A DNA stretch of 64,000 nt from Datisca glomerata (GCA_003255025.1 QANY01007347.1:62001-126000); one strand, 5' to 3'. Shown: positions 1-12,845, numbered from the stretch's first letter. The notes: generated by a model not told the origin, from the letters alone. A program made the numbers and translations.

Positions 1-1150
1 TTTCTCATATCCTCTTCCTCTTGAGGTATCTTAGGACATTGTTCCTTGGAGAGGACAATTCCATGTCCGAGAAAGTGCCAGGATTTTATTCTTTATATCC
101 CTTAGGATTTGGATGCATAGAACATAACTCGCTTCTCCCAAATATTTCATTTGGAATTTCTCAGTTAATCAGTTCTTTATCTTTGACAAAAAAATTTTAC
201 ATCATTCCCAATGAGTAGAATATCATCAACATAAAGAACTAAAAAAATCACTATATTATCTTTGATGTATTTATAAGCACAGGCTTTGCTCTGACTTTAT
301 AATCTCATCAAATGTAAGATTCCATGATCTAGATGCTTGCAAATCCATAAATAGATTTAAATAACTTGCATACTTTCTGATATTGCCCCTTATGTAAGAA
401 TCCTTCTGGTTGCACCATATAGATGCTTTCTTGAAGAGATCCATTCAGAGAAGCTGTCTTAACGTCCATTTTTCATATCTCATAGTCAAAACTAGTGGTT
501 ATGGACAAAAAGGTGCGAATGGATTTTAGCATGGCTATAGTGATTCTACTCATTTGGAATTTCTCAGCTAATCAGTTCTTTATCTTTGACAAAAAAAATT
601 TACATCATTCCCAATGAGTAGAATATCATCAACATAAAGAACTAAAAAAATCACTATATTATCTTTGATGTATTTATAAGCACAGGTTTTACTCTGACTT
701 TATAATCTCATCAAATGTAAGATTCCATGATCTAGATGCTTGCTTTAATCCATAAATAGATTTAAATAACTTGCATACTTTCTGATATTTCCCCTTATGT
801 AAGAATCCTTCTGGTTGCACCATATAGATGCTTTCTTGAAGAGATCCATTCAGAGAAGCTATCTTAACGTCCATTTTTCATATCTCACAGTCAAAACTAG
901 TGGTTATGGACAAAAAGATGCGAATGGATTTTAGCATGGCCACAGGAGAGAATGTCTCTTCATAATCGACTTCCTCCCTTTGTGTATAGCCCTTAGCTAC
1001 TAACCTTGACTTGAAAGTCTCTACTTTCCCATTTTCACTTCTTTTCTTCTTGAAGATCCATTTACATCCAATAGGCCTGACATCTTCAAGTGGATCTACA
1101 AGTTCCCAGACGGAATTGGAATCTATAGATTCAATTTCCTGATTCATGGC
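1..1150 (-). pseudogene. copia A1 reverse transcriptase, internally duplicated
   Basis: The N-terminal RT part (878-1147) reads PIGCKWIFKKKRSENGKVET and AKGYTQREEVDYEETFSPVA, the start of the copia RT domain. The next part (689-874) reads MDVKIASLNGSLQESIYMVQ and YGLKQASRSWN. The catalytic YVDD motif is encoded near 630-645. A second copy of the same stretch, again with YVDD, lies near 220-240, because 145-538 repeats 551-942. The duplication breaks the reading frame, so no functional polymerase is possible. A2 has the same segment once. The remaining RT thumb region at 1-142 has a ~70-bp deletion relative to A2. Confidence 0.85.
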
Positions 1151-1499
1151 AACTTGTCATTTCTCCATTTCAGGATCATCCATTTCTTTTTCATAAGATA
1201 ATGGATTGTCCTTATTTGTGTGTGACACTAGGAGATGTGCCTCTCGTTCGTAGCGAACTCGTTGTCTCATAACTCTCCCACTACGACGTTGCACCGGGAT
1301 TTCCTTTGTAGGAACTGTGATTTCTCTAGTTTATCTTTTATCAGTAGAAATTGAAGGTGGTCTGATCGCATCAATCGTTAATTCTTTGAGAACTACTTTG
1401 TTACGAGGTTCATAGTTTTGCATATTGTCATGCTCAAGAAATGTTGCATTTGTCGAAAAAAATGCCTTTTGATCATTGTGACAATAAAAGAACCCACCT

Positions 1500-2275
1500 C
1501 TAGTCTCTAGAAAATAGCCAACGAATATGCATGTCTCAGACCTTGAGCCTTATTTTCCGGTCTTGGGTTTAAGAACGTGAGCTGGACACCCCCATATACG
1601 GAAATGACGCAAACTAGGTTTGGAGTCATTCCATAACTCTAAAGGCATCTTTCTTCTAGACATAGAGTGTACTACATTTAAAATGTAAGTTGTAGTGTGT
1701 AGTGCATATCCCTAAAATGCGACAATGATGAGTAGCTTAACATCGACCTAACCATATCCAATAAGGTTTGGTTTCTCCTCTCTACAACATCATTTTGCTG
1801 TGGTATTCCAGGTGCTGTGAGTTGGGATATGATTCCAGACTCTAGTATATAATCCTTGAATTTCAAATCCAAGTATTCACCACCTTGATCGGATTGAAGG
1901 GTTTTCAATGATTTACTGAAGTGTTTTTCAGCTTCAGCCTTGAAATCCTTAAACTTTCCAAAAGTTTTAGAATTTCGATGCATTCGATAACTATAACCAT
2001 ATCTTGAGTAGTCGTCAATAAAAGTGAGAAAATACTCATTCCCACCTCTAGCTTGTACAATGATCGATCCACAAACATTACTATGTACTAACTCAAGTGG
2101 TTCTTTGGCTCTTTGGCATTTTCCTGTGAAAGGTCTCTTGGTCATTTTACCCTCTAGACAGGAATCACAAACAACTTTTAGCTCTTTCAAAGTACCATGC
2201 TTTGTTAATCTGTTTAACCAATCTAGATTAATATGTCCCGACCTAATATATTATAAATATGTATTATCATCATGA
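1500..2275 (-). pseudogene. copia A1 integrase
   Basis: The longest open stretch is 1678-2190 (170 aa). It begins in the zinc-binding region (CDSCLEGKMTKRPF) and runs through the catalytic core. All three acidic landmarks are visible: FIDDYSRYGY, LQSDQGGEY and the glutamate in VVERRNQTLLDMVRSM, so the DDE set is intact although the ORF is broken at its C-terminus (the sequence after SMLSYSSLS is shifted). Integrase would insert the cDNA into chromosomal DNA. The A2 copy of this core has Q in place of the glutamate. Confidence 0.85.
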
Positions 2276-2309
2276 GAAACTCTTTGTCGTTTGTTATTTT
2301 TAGGTTTTA

Positions 2310-3520
2310 CTAATTTAACGCGTGTTCAGTCGGTTTAAGCATATATAATCCATTTATAATTTTAGCGTGATAAATATCGAATCCATTCTTAGAAATAATA
2401 AACTCTTTATTAATAAAAGAAACTTCGAATAACTGTTCCTGTAAAAATGAAAGAGAAATCAAATTCCTCCAAAAATCATGAATATAATAAACATCGTTCA
2501 AACTAATTAATTATATCTAAAAAGTGAGTGGATTGTTCCTAATGATTTAGCTGACACGAGCGCACCACTGTCAACTTTCAAAATGACCTCACCATCAGCC
2601 AGCTCCCTTGATGAATCAAGCATTTACAAAAAAAAGAAGAACATATATGGTTAGTGACTCCTAAATAAAGTATCTAGGATGACAAATCAAATTCTACTAA
2701 ACCAGCTTCAAGTACAAGTAAATCATATTTACTTTTCTTTTCAGCTTAGAGAGATCTTTGTTACAATATCTCTTCCAATGACCTTCAACCCCACAGTGGA
2801 AACACTTTCGTTTGGGCTTGCTGTCTTTCTTGTTTTTCTTGGCTTTTAGTGATGTCTTGGCTTTCTTTACTCTTTTGTTCTTACCTTACCATTCTTTTTC
2901 TTCATTTTTTTATTCTTAACAATATTAGAAAAATACTTTTGCTCGACAACATTTGCCTTGCCCTATTTGGTCATTCTAAGGTTGAGTGACTTAAGAGTCT
3001 ACATTTCATTCACAATTGAGTCATGTTGAATTGAAACTTGTTCATAACATAGTTGGTCGTGAACGTAGAAAAAGCTAGTGTGAGCGACTCTAGTATGATG
3101 TTAACTTGAGTCCGCTCATCAATGATCGTCCCATGTACTTCCGCCTCGTGCATTATGTTGATCATATTCAAAACATGTTCACTAACAGAAGTACCCTTCC
3201 TCATCTTACTTATCATATAGCTTCTGGTGGCCTCATGATGACTTTGATCAGATTGTTGCCCAAACATTGCATGTAAAGATTCCATAATCTCATAGGCACT
3301 CTCCATGCTTTCATGCTTGGTTCTCAGAACATCATTCATGCTTACAAACATGTAGCACTTCACCTTATTGTTTGATATGATCTAAGCATCGTATTTATCC
3401 CTAACATTCTTAGGGGAATTAGCAGCGGGTTGCTCAGGACATTCCTCAGTAAGAACGAACTTATGGTTCTTACAAATCAACATTAAGCTCATATTTGATT
3501 TTCAACGTGCGAAATTATCA
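2310..3520 (-). pseudogene. copia A1 gag, zinc knuckle, protease and pre-integrase remnants
   Basis: Minus-strand order: gag (3010-3363, a UBN2-type copia gag segment with SMNDVLRTKHESMESAYEIM and SYMISKMRKGTSVSEHV), then a CCHC zinc knuckle near 2770-2815 (CFHCGVEGHWKRYC), then the degraded protease region near 2520-2700, then the pre-integrase part at 2310-2501. Gag would form the particle and the knuckle would bind element RNA. The knuckle residues are kept, but stops separate the pieces. A2 has a longer open version at 52825-53370. Confidence 0.8.
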
Positions 3521-3529
3521 CCATTCAAT

Positions 3530-5512
3530 TTTTAAGAGAAAGTAAAACAGTAATAGGATTGCCCACGGTAGACATAATATTGATAACTGAACTTTAAAAT
3601 ACACATGATTCAATACAATTGATAAATATTTAGAATTCAAAAAGTAAACGTGATGCATGAATGTAATCATAATAAACACATAAATTTAGCATTGAATAAT
3701 CACGATAAAACAACCCAACGATTAATGTGCGCTTTATGGTCAATCAAATTAATCTCAGACTGTCTATGAGGCATTTTCATCTTTATTAATTAAAACTTAA
3801 AATATCTCATATTTTCTCTTTTAACAATAAAGTATCGCTTGTTCGGTCAAGTCACAACTATCCACATGAAAGCTTAATTGTGACTTTGTGAGTGTAACCC
3901 ATTATTTGAAATTTCATGACTTCATGTAGAAAATGCCGCCTTAGGGTCGATCAAAACTAAACTACATCACTTCCTCCTATCTTCTTATGAAGTCCAACCT
4001 TGGTATTGGTACAGCTCAAAACCTTCCTTAGGGGGATGAAAACAAAGTTATCTCGAGGCCCTCCATGCACCTCACGGTGTTGTACTAATGATTGAGACCA
4101 TAGTTTATATTGACATGTCATTCTTCTCCCAATCACTATTTTAGGATAATGTTTTTCTATTTCAATTAATCAAATAATTTTAAATTAATTACTAGTTAAA
4201 ATAATAATCTTATGAATATTTAATTATCAGTTAATCCAATCTCATTGGTCTATGTTCATTTAACTTTCTGAAGCGCATAAGTCATAATTTGGTAAATTTA
4301 GATTAACTAATTAATTATATTCATCAAACTTTAATAAAATTCTTTTACTGAAGTCGGTTAACCTAAATATTATTATAGCGTTTAGTGTAGTGTGATTACA
4401 AAGTTTTAACTAATTAAAACCTAGCAGTTTACATGAAATTGATTTCATAAAGCAATACAAATAAACATATTTGGACAATCCTAATAAATCATGTTTCTAC
4501 AGATGATATGCATGATTAAATAAAACTATGTTAGATTTTTCATGTATGACATGTGATCGACTAACGCATGAACATGTTATCAAACATAACAATTAAATAT
4601 TTATTTGATAATTAAATTAAATAATAATTGACTGAGTAACTATTGGGCATTTCTAAATTACAACCCTTGAAATAAAAAAATAAAAATACAAAGCAGACTT
4701 CAAGAATACATATTTCTCAAATATTGTATTCTCCTCCTGATATCCATCTTCATAATCTTCAAGTTTTGAACAAAACCATTTTTAATTAGAAAAACTAATT
4801 TTCTTAATTAAAACATTTTTTACAATTATCCCTTTTAATATAGTTGTCTTTTACTTAGTCAAATAAACACTTTATTTGATTTGGTCAAACTCAATCAACC
4901 TATTAATTTTTAATTTTCATAAAATAAAAAATTAATAATTAATTTTAAAATTTAAATGGATAATTAAAAGAGTTTAGGTTCTAATGAAATATTTAGGTGA
5001 TAGAGTTGGTTACATGGTTTGTTGAGAACTTTACTAAAACATGACAACAATTGTCACTGACGATAGGGCTCTCCGATCGTCGCCCATCACCACTGTTGCC
5101 CGTCTCACCATTAGCATCCGCCTACCGCGCTGGACAGCCACTGTTCACCACCGGTACAATTCTGCAGGCATTGTTCACCTCCGTCGGAACAGTAAATTTT
5201 CAGCACGAACAGCGTTTTCGCATGTACAGTACATTTCTGTTATTTGTCTCGTGCATTCTTCATTTTCTCGCGTTCAAAATAATTACAATAATATTCAAAA
5301 TAAAATTACAAAAATTCCTTCACGTCAATTCGGCTTATATAAGATTTAGGAAAAATTAAAATAAAGTCTAACTCAATAATCACCATACAATTAATGGTCC
5401 ATTATTTTTCATACATTCAAAAAGCATAACCATCCATCATCATACATATCTCATATTATATGAATAAAGCAAAAAACCCACACATCATTTAACATATAAA
5501 TATATAAATCCC
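3530..5512 (-). other. long untranslated leader of copia A1
   Basis: About 2 kb separates the primer site from gag. It has no convincing ORF; the two overlapping plus-strand ORFs at 5041-5359 lie in a patch rich in repeated GTTCACC-type words and are not protein-like. The same leader is present collinearly in A2 (about 53690-55735), so it belongs to the element family and not to flanking DNA. Confidence 0.7.
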
Positions 5513-5524
5513 GCTCTAATACCA
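5513..5524 (-). other. primer-binding site of copia A1
   Basis: On the minus strand this reads TGGTATTAGAGC, one mismatch from the plant copia initiator-methionine tRNA site TGGTATCAGAGC. It sits 2 bp inside the LTR end at 5527 and fixes the orientation and LTR boundary of the element. Confidence 0.85.
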
Positions 5525-6335
5525 TTTGTTGGTCGTCGCGGCGCGTGCGAGGCAGAAGCATGGAGGCTCGTGGCCTTTTAAAACATTAAACTTTTAAAAA
5601 TCGAATATTTTAATAAAACAAAACTTACACAACGCCACGATAACCAAATTAAAATTTTTATTGAAAACTATTTTTCAATTAGTCAGGATCCATTATATAT
5701 TTATAAGTTAAATGTACAACATACAAGGTTATGAATCATATACCTCTTGTAGTCTATATCAAGTGTCAGTGCAAAAACCGATCGATCTTCATTTCCCACG
5801 AAATCGTTTCAACGATCAGTAGACTCCGAAATCCACACCAAGATCTTACAATTCAATCATCAACACATTAGGACATGTGTGGGCACGTAGAATATTACAA
5901 GACACTTTTTTCTGTCATTAGATATTCTCAACATATGGGATCTAGAGATTTACTAAGAAGAACTATTGTGAAACGATTCTCTAAAAGAACGTTATGATTA
6001 TTCATTTAGAGATTTGATTAACGTTTAATCATAGAAGAAAATCTCTCTGATACCAATCGTGTTCTCAATTCAACTCTTGATTGACGAACTAATGATCTGA
6101 TCAACTGATTCTATCCTATTCATTCAACTGCTTAGGCCATTAGAATAATATCTGTATATATTCTAGATAATGGCGTATCAGATTTTTAGTGCTAAACTGA
6201 AATAATATTTAATTATAAAATTACCAACTGTAGTAGGACCCACTACAATAGTACACAACTACAGTACCACATGACACTGCAGTGTGCCGTGAAGTGCCTC
6301 ACGGCATCACTGAAGTGCCATGAGTTGCTACCATG

Positions 6336-6794
6336 GTTGTTAAACTCTCGATCTGTATCATAAGATCTTACGATTTTATGATCCTGTCTAACTTTCACGA
6401 TCTGATTCATAGGTCGAATCTTAAATTAGGAGGATCTTACGATCCTATTATATTTTTTTGTCTTTGATTGGTAGGATCTTTCGATCCTACTATGTTCTTA
6501 CGATTCCACTAACCATACTTTTTAAGGTATTCATAAGAAAACACTATAAAATTATTTAATTTATTCAATTTTTAAGTTATTATTTATTTATTTAAATTAC
6601 ACTTAGAAAAATAGTGAAATTTACCGATGGTTAATTAACTATATTCAAGAATTTTAATATGTAGTTTGATAAGTTGTGTTTTTTCATAATATTACTAGTA
6701 TATAGTAGGATCATACGATCCACGATTCTGCCCTACAATCTGATTCGTAAGACCTCTCCATGATCCTAGGTAGGATCACGATTTTGATAACTTT
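6336..6794. mobile_element. MITE-like insertion in the A1 LTR
   Basis: This block interrupts LTR sequence that is continuous in A2 (about 56400-56540). Its ends are imperfect inverted repeats: GTTGTTAAACTCTCGATC on the left and, complemented, GTTATCAAAATCGTGATC on the right (13 of 18 by eye). The interior repeats short words such as GATCTTACGATCCTA and has no ORF. A clear target-site duplication is not visible. Class unassigned; the size and termini suit a non-autonomous DNA transposon. Confidence 0.55.
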
Positions 6795-7757
6795 AGGCAC
6801 TACAGTGTTGAGCACTTACTACTATAGTGACACGTGGTACCTAGTTAATGTCAATTTCTAATACCCTAACAGTGATTAACACATGACAGTTACTATGAAT
6901 TAAATATTTATTTTAATCAGATAATTATCTAGATATCAGTTAATTCAAAACTAATATAGCTGATTATCCCTATCAACTTACGTATATGTTATTTCACAAA
7001 TAACAGATTTAGTTGATTTAAATTATTATCTTGGTAATAATTTAATTATCTAATTTCACAAATTAGATATTCTGTCTCACTTATCGATAATAAAAAAAAC
7101 CTGATAATTATAAATATATAATTTCCAAAAATTATATTTAAATATATAAATAATTCAATTAATTAATACTTATTTAATTAATCACACATAATTATCTCAT
7201 AATAATGTATTTTCCCTAGAATAAAATTTTTCTTGCAAGTCAGTTATTTTCTCATGTCCTAAAATATTCACATCCTCGACAACGTAGTATAGAGGTGACT
7301 TGAGGACCATGGACCTGCAATCCTAAGTTCCAATAAATCAGATTATTAATTAAACTCTTTAATTAAATCATCTTATTTATTAATTTCATTATGAACCCAC
7401 TATAAATATGTAATCCACTGATATAATCATTTCATATAGTTCTGTCCTCCAATTATTGGTTCATAAATTAGAATTGGTCAAAATTATCATTTTAGCCTTC
7501 TAATTACCTCTTGATTCTTAAATACCATTAATCCACTAGTGAATGACTAATTTATAATCTTATTATAAATTCGAGCTCAATAATCATTCAGTTTCAGAAT
7601 TAATACGATCAGTTAGGAAAATTTAGATTCTAATTCTTGTAAGATCATGTTCTCAGCCATCCACATCACTGAATCTCCAAAACAAAAGTCACTAGCCTGA
7701 TTAACAAACAAATCTTAACGAGTGAATCAAAAAATCCAGTAGACATGCATAGGAGTT

Positions 7758-8036
7758 CATAAAAAAAATGTGTAAAAACCATGTTGTGTTGCTCAATCAT
7801 GTTATCCTCCTTTACCACTACTGTGTTGTGGAAATGTATGTAAGCATTTTAACAATTAATTGCAATTCCATAGTACAATATCCTAATTCCCAAATTTTAG
7901 AACGTCATGATTTTCACATTCAATTCATATTGATAGAATATAAACATACTTTGACACATGATTCTTTGATCATCGAACAATTTGTTGATGATTGGTTATG
8001 AAATTGTGTTTCTCCTTCTATCCCTTAGTAATACAT
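7758..8036. repeat. duplicate of the copia B LTR edge inside the A1 LTR
   Basis: It matches 8731-9019 almost base for base, including about 90 bp that lie outside the copia B LTR proper. It is therefore a local duplication of that segment and not an independent solo LTR. A 12-bp stretch (TATATGATTGAT) is present in the 8731 copy only. Confidence 0.75.
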
Positions 8037-8471
8037 GACCTATGTGAATTAATAAATTTATTAACGTGTCATTTATAATAAAGATTTAATACACATCAAT
8101 TCGATGATCATATATAGATCATGTAATATATAATTTTATTATATAAAGTACTTTCACTAAGATGTCTATCCACATCAATGATCCGGATCTAGATCACACG
8201 CATTCATAATACTTAATAAATCGTACTAGCAACTATTCATTAAAGATTTCATACTTTAATATGTTGCTGATAATTTTATTCATTATCTATGATCTTAATC
8301 CTCTCGTACTAAGACAATATCATAATCTCATTAATGAATATGAAATTTTTAAATATTTATATAAATTATTCAACGATAATTTAAAAGAACAATTATAAAA
8401 AAATATGTAATCCTCTTTAAATTTCATATCAAAATGTCAATACACATGCTTTGAGGGCATAACCCCCTACA

Positions 8472-8821
8472 ATTCAAAATTACAAACAAATATCTTTTAG
8501 AACCTACATACCACTAACTTTAAGAATTCAAAGTTAGCAAAATAAGTAGAATTAAACAATACATAATCAAACTATAACATGGTAAATGCAAGAACTTAAA
8601 AGTTGATAGTGACCCGATACACAAAGTTAAATTAAAAACGCTAACGAATATCATATACACTACGTTGTCATGCTATCTGTGAGGTAGAAGAAACATTTCA
8701 GAGGTAGATGCAAAAACTTGTGTCATCGAATCATAAAAAAATGTGTAAAAACCATGTTGTGTATATGATTGATGCTCAATCATGTTATCCTCCTTTACCG
8801 CTACGGTGTTGTGGAAAGGTA
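8472..8821. other. spacer between copia A1 and copia B
   Basis: AT-rich DNA with no ORF. Its right part (8731-8821) is the template of the duplication at 7758-7830. Nothing else recognised. Confidence 0.5.
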
Positions 8822-9230
8822 TGTAAACATTTTAACAATTAATTGCAATTCCATAATACAATATCCTAATTTCCAAATTTTAGAACGTTATGATTTTCAC
8901 ATTCAATTCATATTGATAGAATATAAACATACCTTGACACATGATTCTGTGATCATCGAACAATTTGTTGATGATTGGTTTTGAAATTGTGTTTCTCCTT
9001 CTATCTCTTAGTAATACATTATTGATACTTTCTAGTATTCTCTCATGGGAAGAAGAATGACCCATCCCTATTTGTTTTAGGTTTCCTCAATTGCACATTT
9101 CCATAAAGGTTGCAATATTTCAATAATAACTTCCAACATTAAAATTGACTAATAAGAATTTAGCAATCATAATTACTAAACCTTAAATTAAATAGAATAA
9201 ATATCATACATGGTCACTTTATGGCTTACA
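8822..9230 (-). repeat. 3' LTR of copia B
   Basis: 409 bp, plus-strand ends TGTAAAC and GCTTACA. Its first ~185 bp match 12846-13029, the piece that directly follows the primer site, which confirms it as an LTR. Confidence 0.75.
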
Positions 9231-9242
9231 TTCTCCCACTTG
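9231..9242 (-). other. polypurine tract of copia B
   Basis: On the minus strand CAAGTGGGAGAA abuts the LTR start; this is the usual second-strand primer sequence of plant copia elements. Confidence 0.7.
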
Positions 9243-9639
9243 AGCATGTGCAAATTTACGTAATGATTTAATAAAGAGATCATAATGCACATAATAGGTG
9301 CCAAATCTTTTCTTTCTAATAGCTGCATCATGTCATAGTTAAACAAGTAACAATTATGAGTCATGGCGGTCATACGTCTTTATTTTAACATAGTTCCTTC
9401 CATGTACTACAATATTAGCTCTTAATCTAACATGACCTATAAATAGGAAGTACATAATGGTCCAACAAATCATTAATCCTATAAACATTCATCTATTCAT
9501 TTAGATATACTAAATAGATAAACATGAAATATCAGAAACACAAACATTGAGCTCAGAGTGTCAAATAATTGTTCATAATGCAAATCATATATTGATATCA
9601 TAACAACACAAAACCCATTATTTCAATATATCATTGAAT

Positions 9640-9840
9640 ATCTTTAGTGCATTCCCTTTAGTTAATGGGTTAGCAAACATAAGGTGGGTGCTTATATGCT
9701 CAACTGACACTCTTTGTTTCTGAACTTCTTCTTTAACGATAAACTATTTTAATTCTATATGTTTAGCACCTTTTGAATACTTATCATTTTTAAAAAAGAA
9801 GACCATTGCAGACTTATCACAATAACTTTTCAGCGGTTTG
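9640..9840 (-). pseudogene. copia B RNase H remnant
   Basis: Minus-strand translation gives LKPLKSYCDKSAMVFFFKND, then KYSKGAKHIELK, then KRVSVEHISTHLMFANPLTK. This is the C-terminal RNase H block of copia polyproteins, which removes RNA from the RNA-DNA hybrid. An in-frame stop follows the HIELK segment, and a further region towards the polypurine tract is unreadable. Confidence 0.8.
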
Positions 9841-10039
9841 ACAATGCTGTCAACAATCCCAAGTCTTGAAATAAAATTCTACAACCATAAACTATGAACT
9901 GTGACCTCAAAACATGCCACAAATTCAACTTTCATAGTGAATGCAATAATTACATGCTGCTTCACATTTGTCATAAAATATGCCTTCAAGTTCAATCATT
10001 AGACATTTCATAATGATTAGATTATCAAATTTATAAATT

Positions 10040-10560
10040 GGAACAACTACTTCTGAGTATTTTCCCCTTTATGTCTCTCTAGAACTTTGTTGATATACGC
10101 ATTATGAGATAACTCTAACGATCATTGTGATCCATTTCAGAATATTTCTATCCCTATCACATAATTGACTCTCATAATATTTCATTTCAAAAGTATTAGA
10201 GATAAATTTCTTGGTCTCCTATAAAATACCAAGATGATCATTATTAGTAAGCAAATGTCATGAATGTAAAAAACTATAAACATAGTTTTTCTCCCACTGA
10301 TCTTAAGATATATACACCGAACATAGTGTTTTCTTTAGGTATAAGAGAACTCATGGTATCATTAAACTTGAGATACCATTATCAGACTTGTGTAGTTTTT
10401 TCTTAATGCCCATTCAGGGTCCGAAATTTCTTCCAACTCCTTGATTAGAGATGAACATAATAAATTCCTCGTTTCTTGAGTCTTTGTTCCTCCTAAACTA
10501 ACATATTATCCAATTCATTGATATACCACTTGTCTTTAACATCGTTGTAGTTCATTTGAA
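10040..10560 (-). pseudogene. copia B reverse transcriptase remnant
   Basis: Near 10240-10275 the minus strand encodes VFYIHDICLL where active elements have LYVDDILL, so the catalytic YVDD is now YIHD. Downstream, in a shifted frame, ETKKFISNTFEMK matches the conserved stretch after the catalytic loop. Several stops and frameshifts; only short islands are recognisable. Confidence 0.65.
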
Positions 10561-12830
10561 ATGTCCCGTACTAAGCAGGAGACAAATAGTTAAAAAATAA
10601 ATTGTACTAGGAAATGTCCATCCATATTGATTCTTGAGAACTTAAGCTTTGTTGCTAGTTTTGTCACTTCAAGAATATACTCATGCTTGCTGTGAGAACT
10701 ATCAAATTTCATGATTGTAAAGCAAGCCATTAATGTTCCAGTAAGCGATTTATCATCAGTTTAGGAACGCACTTACAATCATTCACATGAACATTAAACT
10801 TATTTTGTTCCATCTTTTTCCCAAGATTGTGGAAATATCTTTCATCAATTGCTATACTCAGTAATAACAGTGGGTTTCTCAACGTGAAGTGCTAAGTTTA
10901 AGGTTAGAACACTTAGGTGAAATTGAACTTGTTCACACCATTATGAGAAAAATCATTAAAATTAATTTGAGTAGATACTTGAAAATTTCATAAAAGTTCT
11001 AACATTAATGCTTTGAGTTGTAAGCTATAACATAATTATTTTCTTCAGATTCAAAACAATAAATGTAAGTTGAATATCTCCTTTAGGTGATACAACGACA
11101 TACCATTAATTATAATGATGCAAGTATAATTTACTTAATTTGATAATTATGTATACTTTCACTCGACATACTTGTTATCTTTGGATATACAACTAAGTCG
11201 AAATATAGTATACTAATTATCACAAATATGTTCATTTTCACATGAATAATTAATCTACCTTTGGGTGATTCTTTAATATCCATGAAAAGTAAACTTCAAT
11301 ATGCCCATGATAAAATATTTAAACATACTATCATGTCATTTTTTATTAGGAAGCATCAAGCTCATAGGCAATTTAAAATATTTACATAAATCTAATCCAT
11401 AGAACTTTCTAGTTTGGCCACTTTGGTGACTAACAAACTCACTTAATATGGACTTCAATTTATGACAATATTATTCCAAAATGCTTTGAAACTAGTTTGC
11501 CAAAACTTGTATCTTAAAAGCTATCATCATTACAATCATTTAATTTACCATAAATTAACATCCTAAATGCTCAAATAAACACACGTTGAACACGAAAAGG
11601 AAAGCATAAGATAGGGTTTTTTCATTGAAAATCATAAAGAAAATGAAATAGCAATAATTCAAGCAAGAATTAAATGTGCTTAAAAAAGTAAGAAAATATC
11701 AACAACGATAACATTAGCAATATTTTCACAAGCAAAAAGCACTAAGGCCTTGACTTTCAAAAACATTAAAATTGACAAGCATTTAATGAAATTCCATATT
11801 CATGATCTTTAAGAGGCGCCAATCAAATGGTGAGATAGAAATTCAAAATTTTTCTTTCATTGCCAAAGAATGCAGCCAAACATAGAGCCACTTCAAATTT
11901 CTGTCAACGAATCATACCATAATACCATAATGCAATTCATAGTTTCAAAAATTTCAATATAATGGACAATAAAATCTATAAATCAACCATCAATTCCAAA
12001 CTAACATCAACAAAAAACTTTTCTAGAACGAAAAGTATAAAAGAAAATCAAATTGCATTTAGTTCTAACATTCAGCATTTCTACACTGCAATTTTATAAT
12101 TCTTAACTTTCATAAATTCATGTCGAAAAACTAACTGAAAACCGGCTTTAACCGAATTGGCAACAAAATTGGAATCAGTTTCCAACTTCCATGAGACTAG
12201 AGTGCCATATAGTTCCGTAATGCATGAATTTTCCACCAAATTACCATACATCAATTTTATAACTTCTATAAAATCTCTCAATGAAATGCCATGACTAAAA
12301 AAAATAATTGGATACAAAAATCTCATAATGCTAGAGACCACAGAGAAACATAACGCATGGTTGATTGAAAACTCATGCCTATCGATTCTACACACCAATC
12401 TAAATATGGTATTAAAGCTTGTTGGTAGTTTGTTTAAAAAAAAAACCCACTGAATAGCCATCATAAATCAAAAGCAATGTAGTGGAACAAAAATTGCAGT
12501 GCATTCGGCAATAACCAAAAAAAACTTAATTGTTTAGTAACTTTATTTTTTATTTTTCTTACACAATTTCAGCGGAAGACATAAATGTGATTCATCACAG
12601 AACCAATCGATAAATGACTGAATAACCATAATTGAATATACAAGCAACATAAATATGATTGTTGCAGATATTCAAATAACTCATCATCAAAATTAGAATT
12701 TTTCTTTCAATTCTCAAAATTTCAGCAGAAACATTATCATAATAAATTCTGAAACTTTACGTAACAAAATTAAAGATTGCCGATAAAGATAGATTACATT
12801 TCAATAGAAAATCATAAGTTCTTCAACTTA

Positions 12831-12843
12831 GATTCTGATACCA
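12831..12843 (-). other. primer-binding site of copia B
   Basis: The minus strand reads TGGTATCAGAATC, matching the initiator-methionine tRNA type site for the first ten bases, 2 bp from the LTR start at 12846. Confidence 0.75.
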
Positions 12844-12845
12844 CA

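Larger units (their letters stand above)
1..8471 (-). mobile_element. Ty1/copia retrotransposon A1, 3' part beyond window
   Basis: Read on the minus strand, the order is LTR (8471 down to 5527), primer site, long leader, gag with zinc knuckle, protease region, integrase, reverse transcriptase. The element leaves the window before RNase H and the 3' LTR. The order protease-integrase-RT is diagnostic of Ty1/copia. Stops and frameshifts break every domain, so it is inactive. A close relative, A2, lies at 49012-56550 and matches it collinearly over gag, pol, leader and LTR. Compared with A2, A1 lacks about 70 bp of RT near 67 and carries a ~406-bp tandem duplication at 145-945. Confidence 0.9.
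5527..8471 (-). repeat. 5' LTR of copia A1, with insertions
   Basis: The plus-strand ends are TGTTGG (5527) and CCCTACA (8471); A2 shows CCCAACA at the matching end, giving TGTTGG/CCAACA inverted termini. The LTR spans 2945 bp but contains a ~460-bp MITE-like insert (6336-6794) and a ~280-bp duplicated block (7758-8036), so the ancestral LTR was about 2.2 kb. The segment 8037-8115 is inverted relative to the equivalent A2 segment near 49955-50030. Confidence 0.8.

Noticed and set aside
5041..5359. Two overlapping ~102-aa plus-strand ORFs
   Set aside because: They lie in the copia A1 leader, antisense to the element, and the A2 equivalent does not preserve them.
12081..12464. 127-aa minus ORF in copia B as possible gag
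   Set aside because: No gag, knuckle or other motif; kept only as part of the element.
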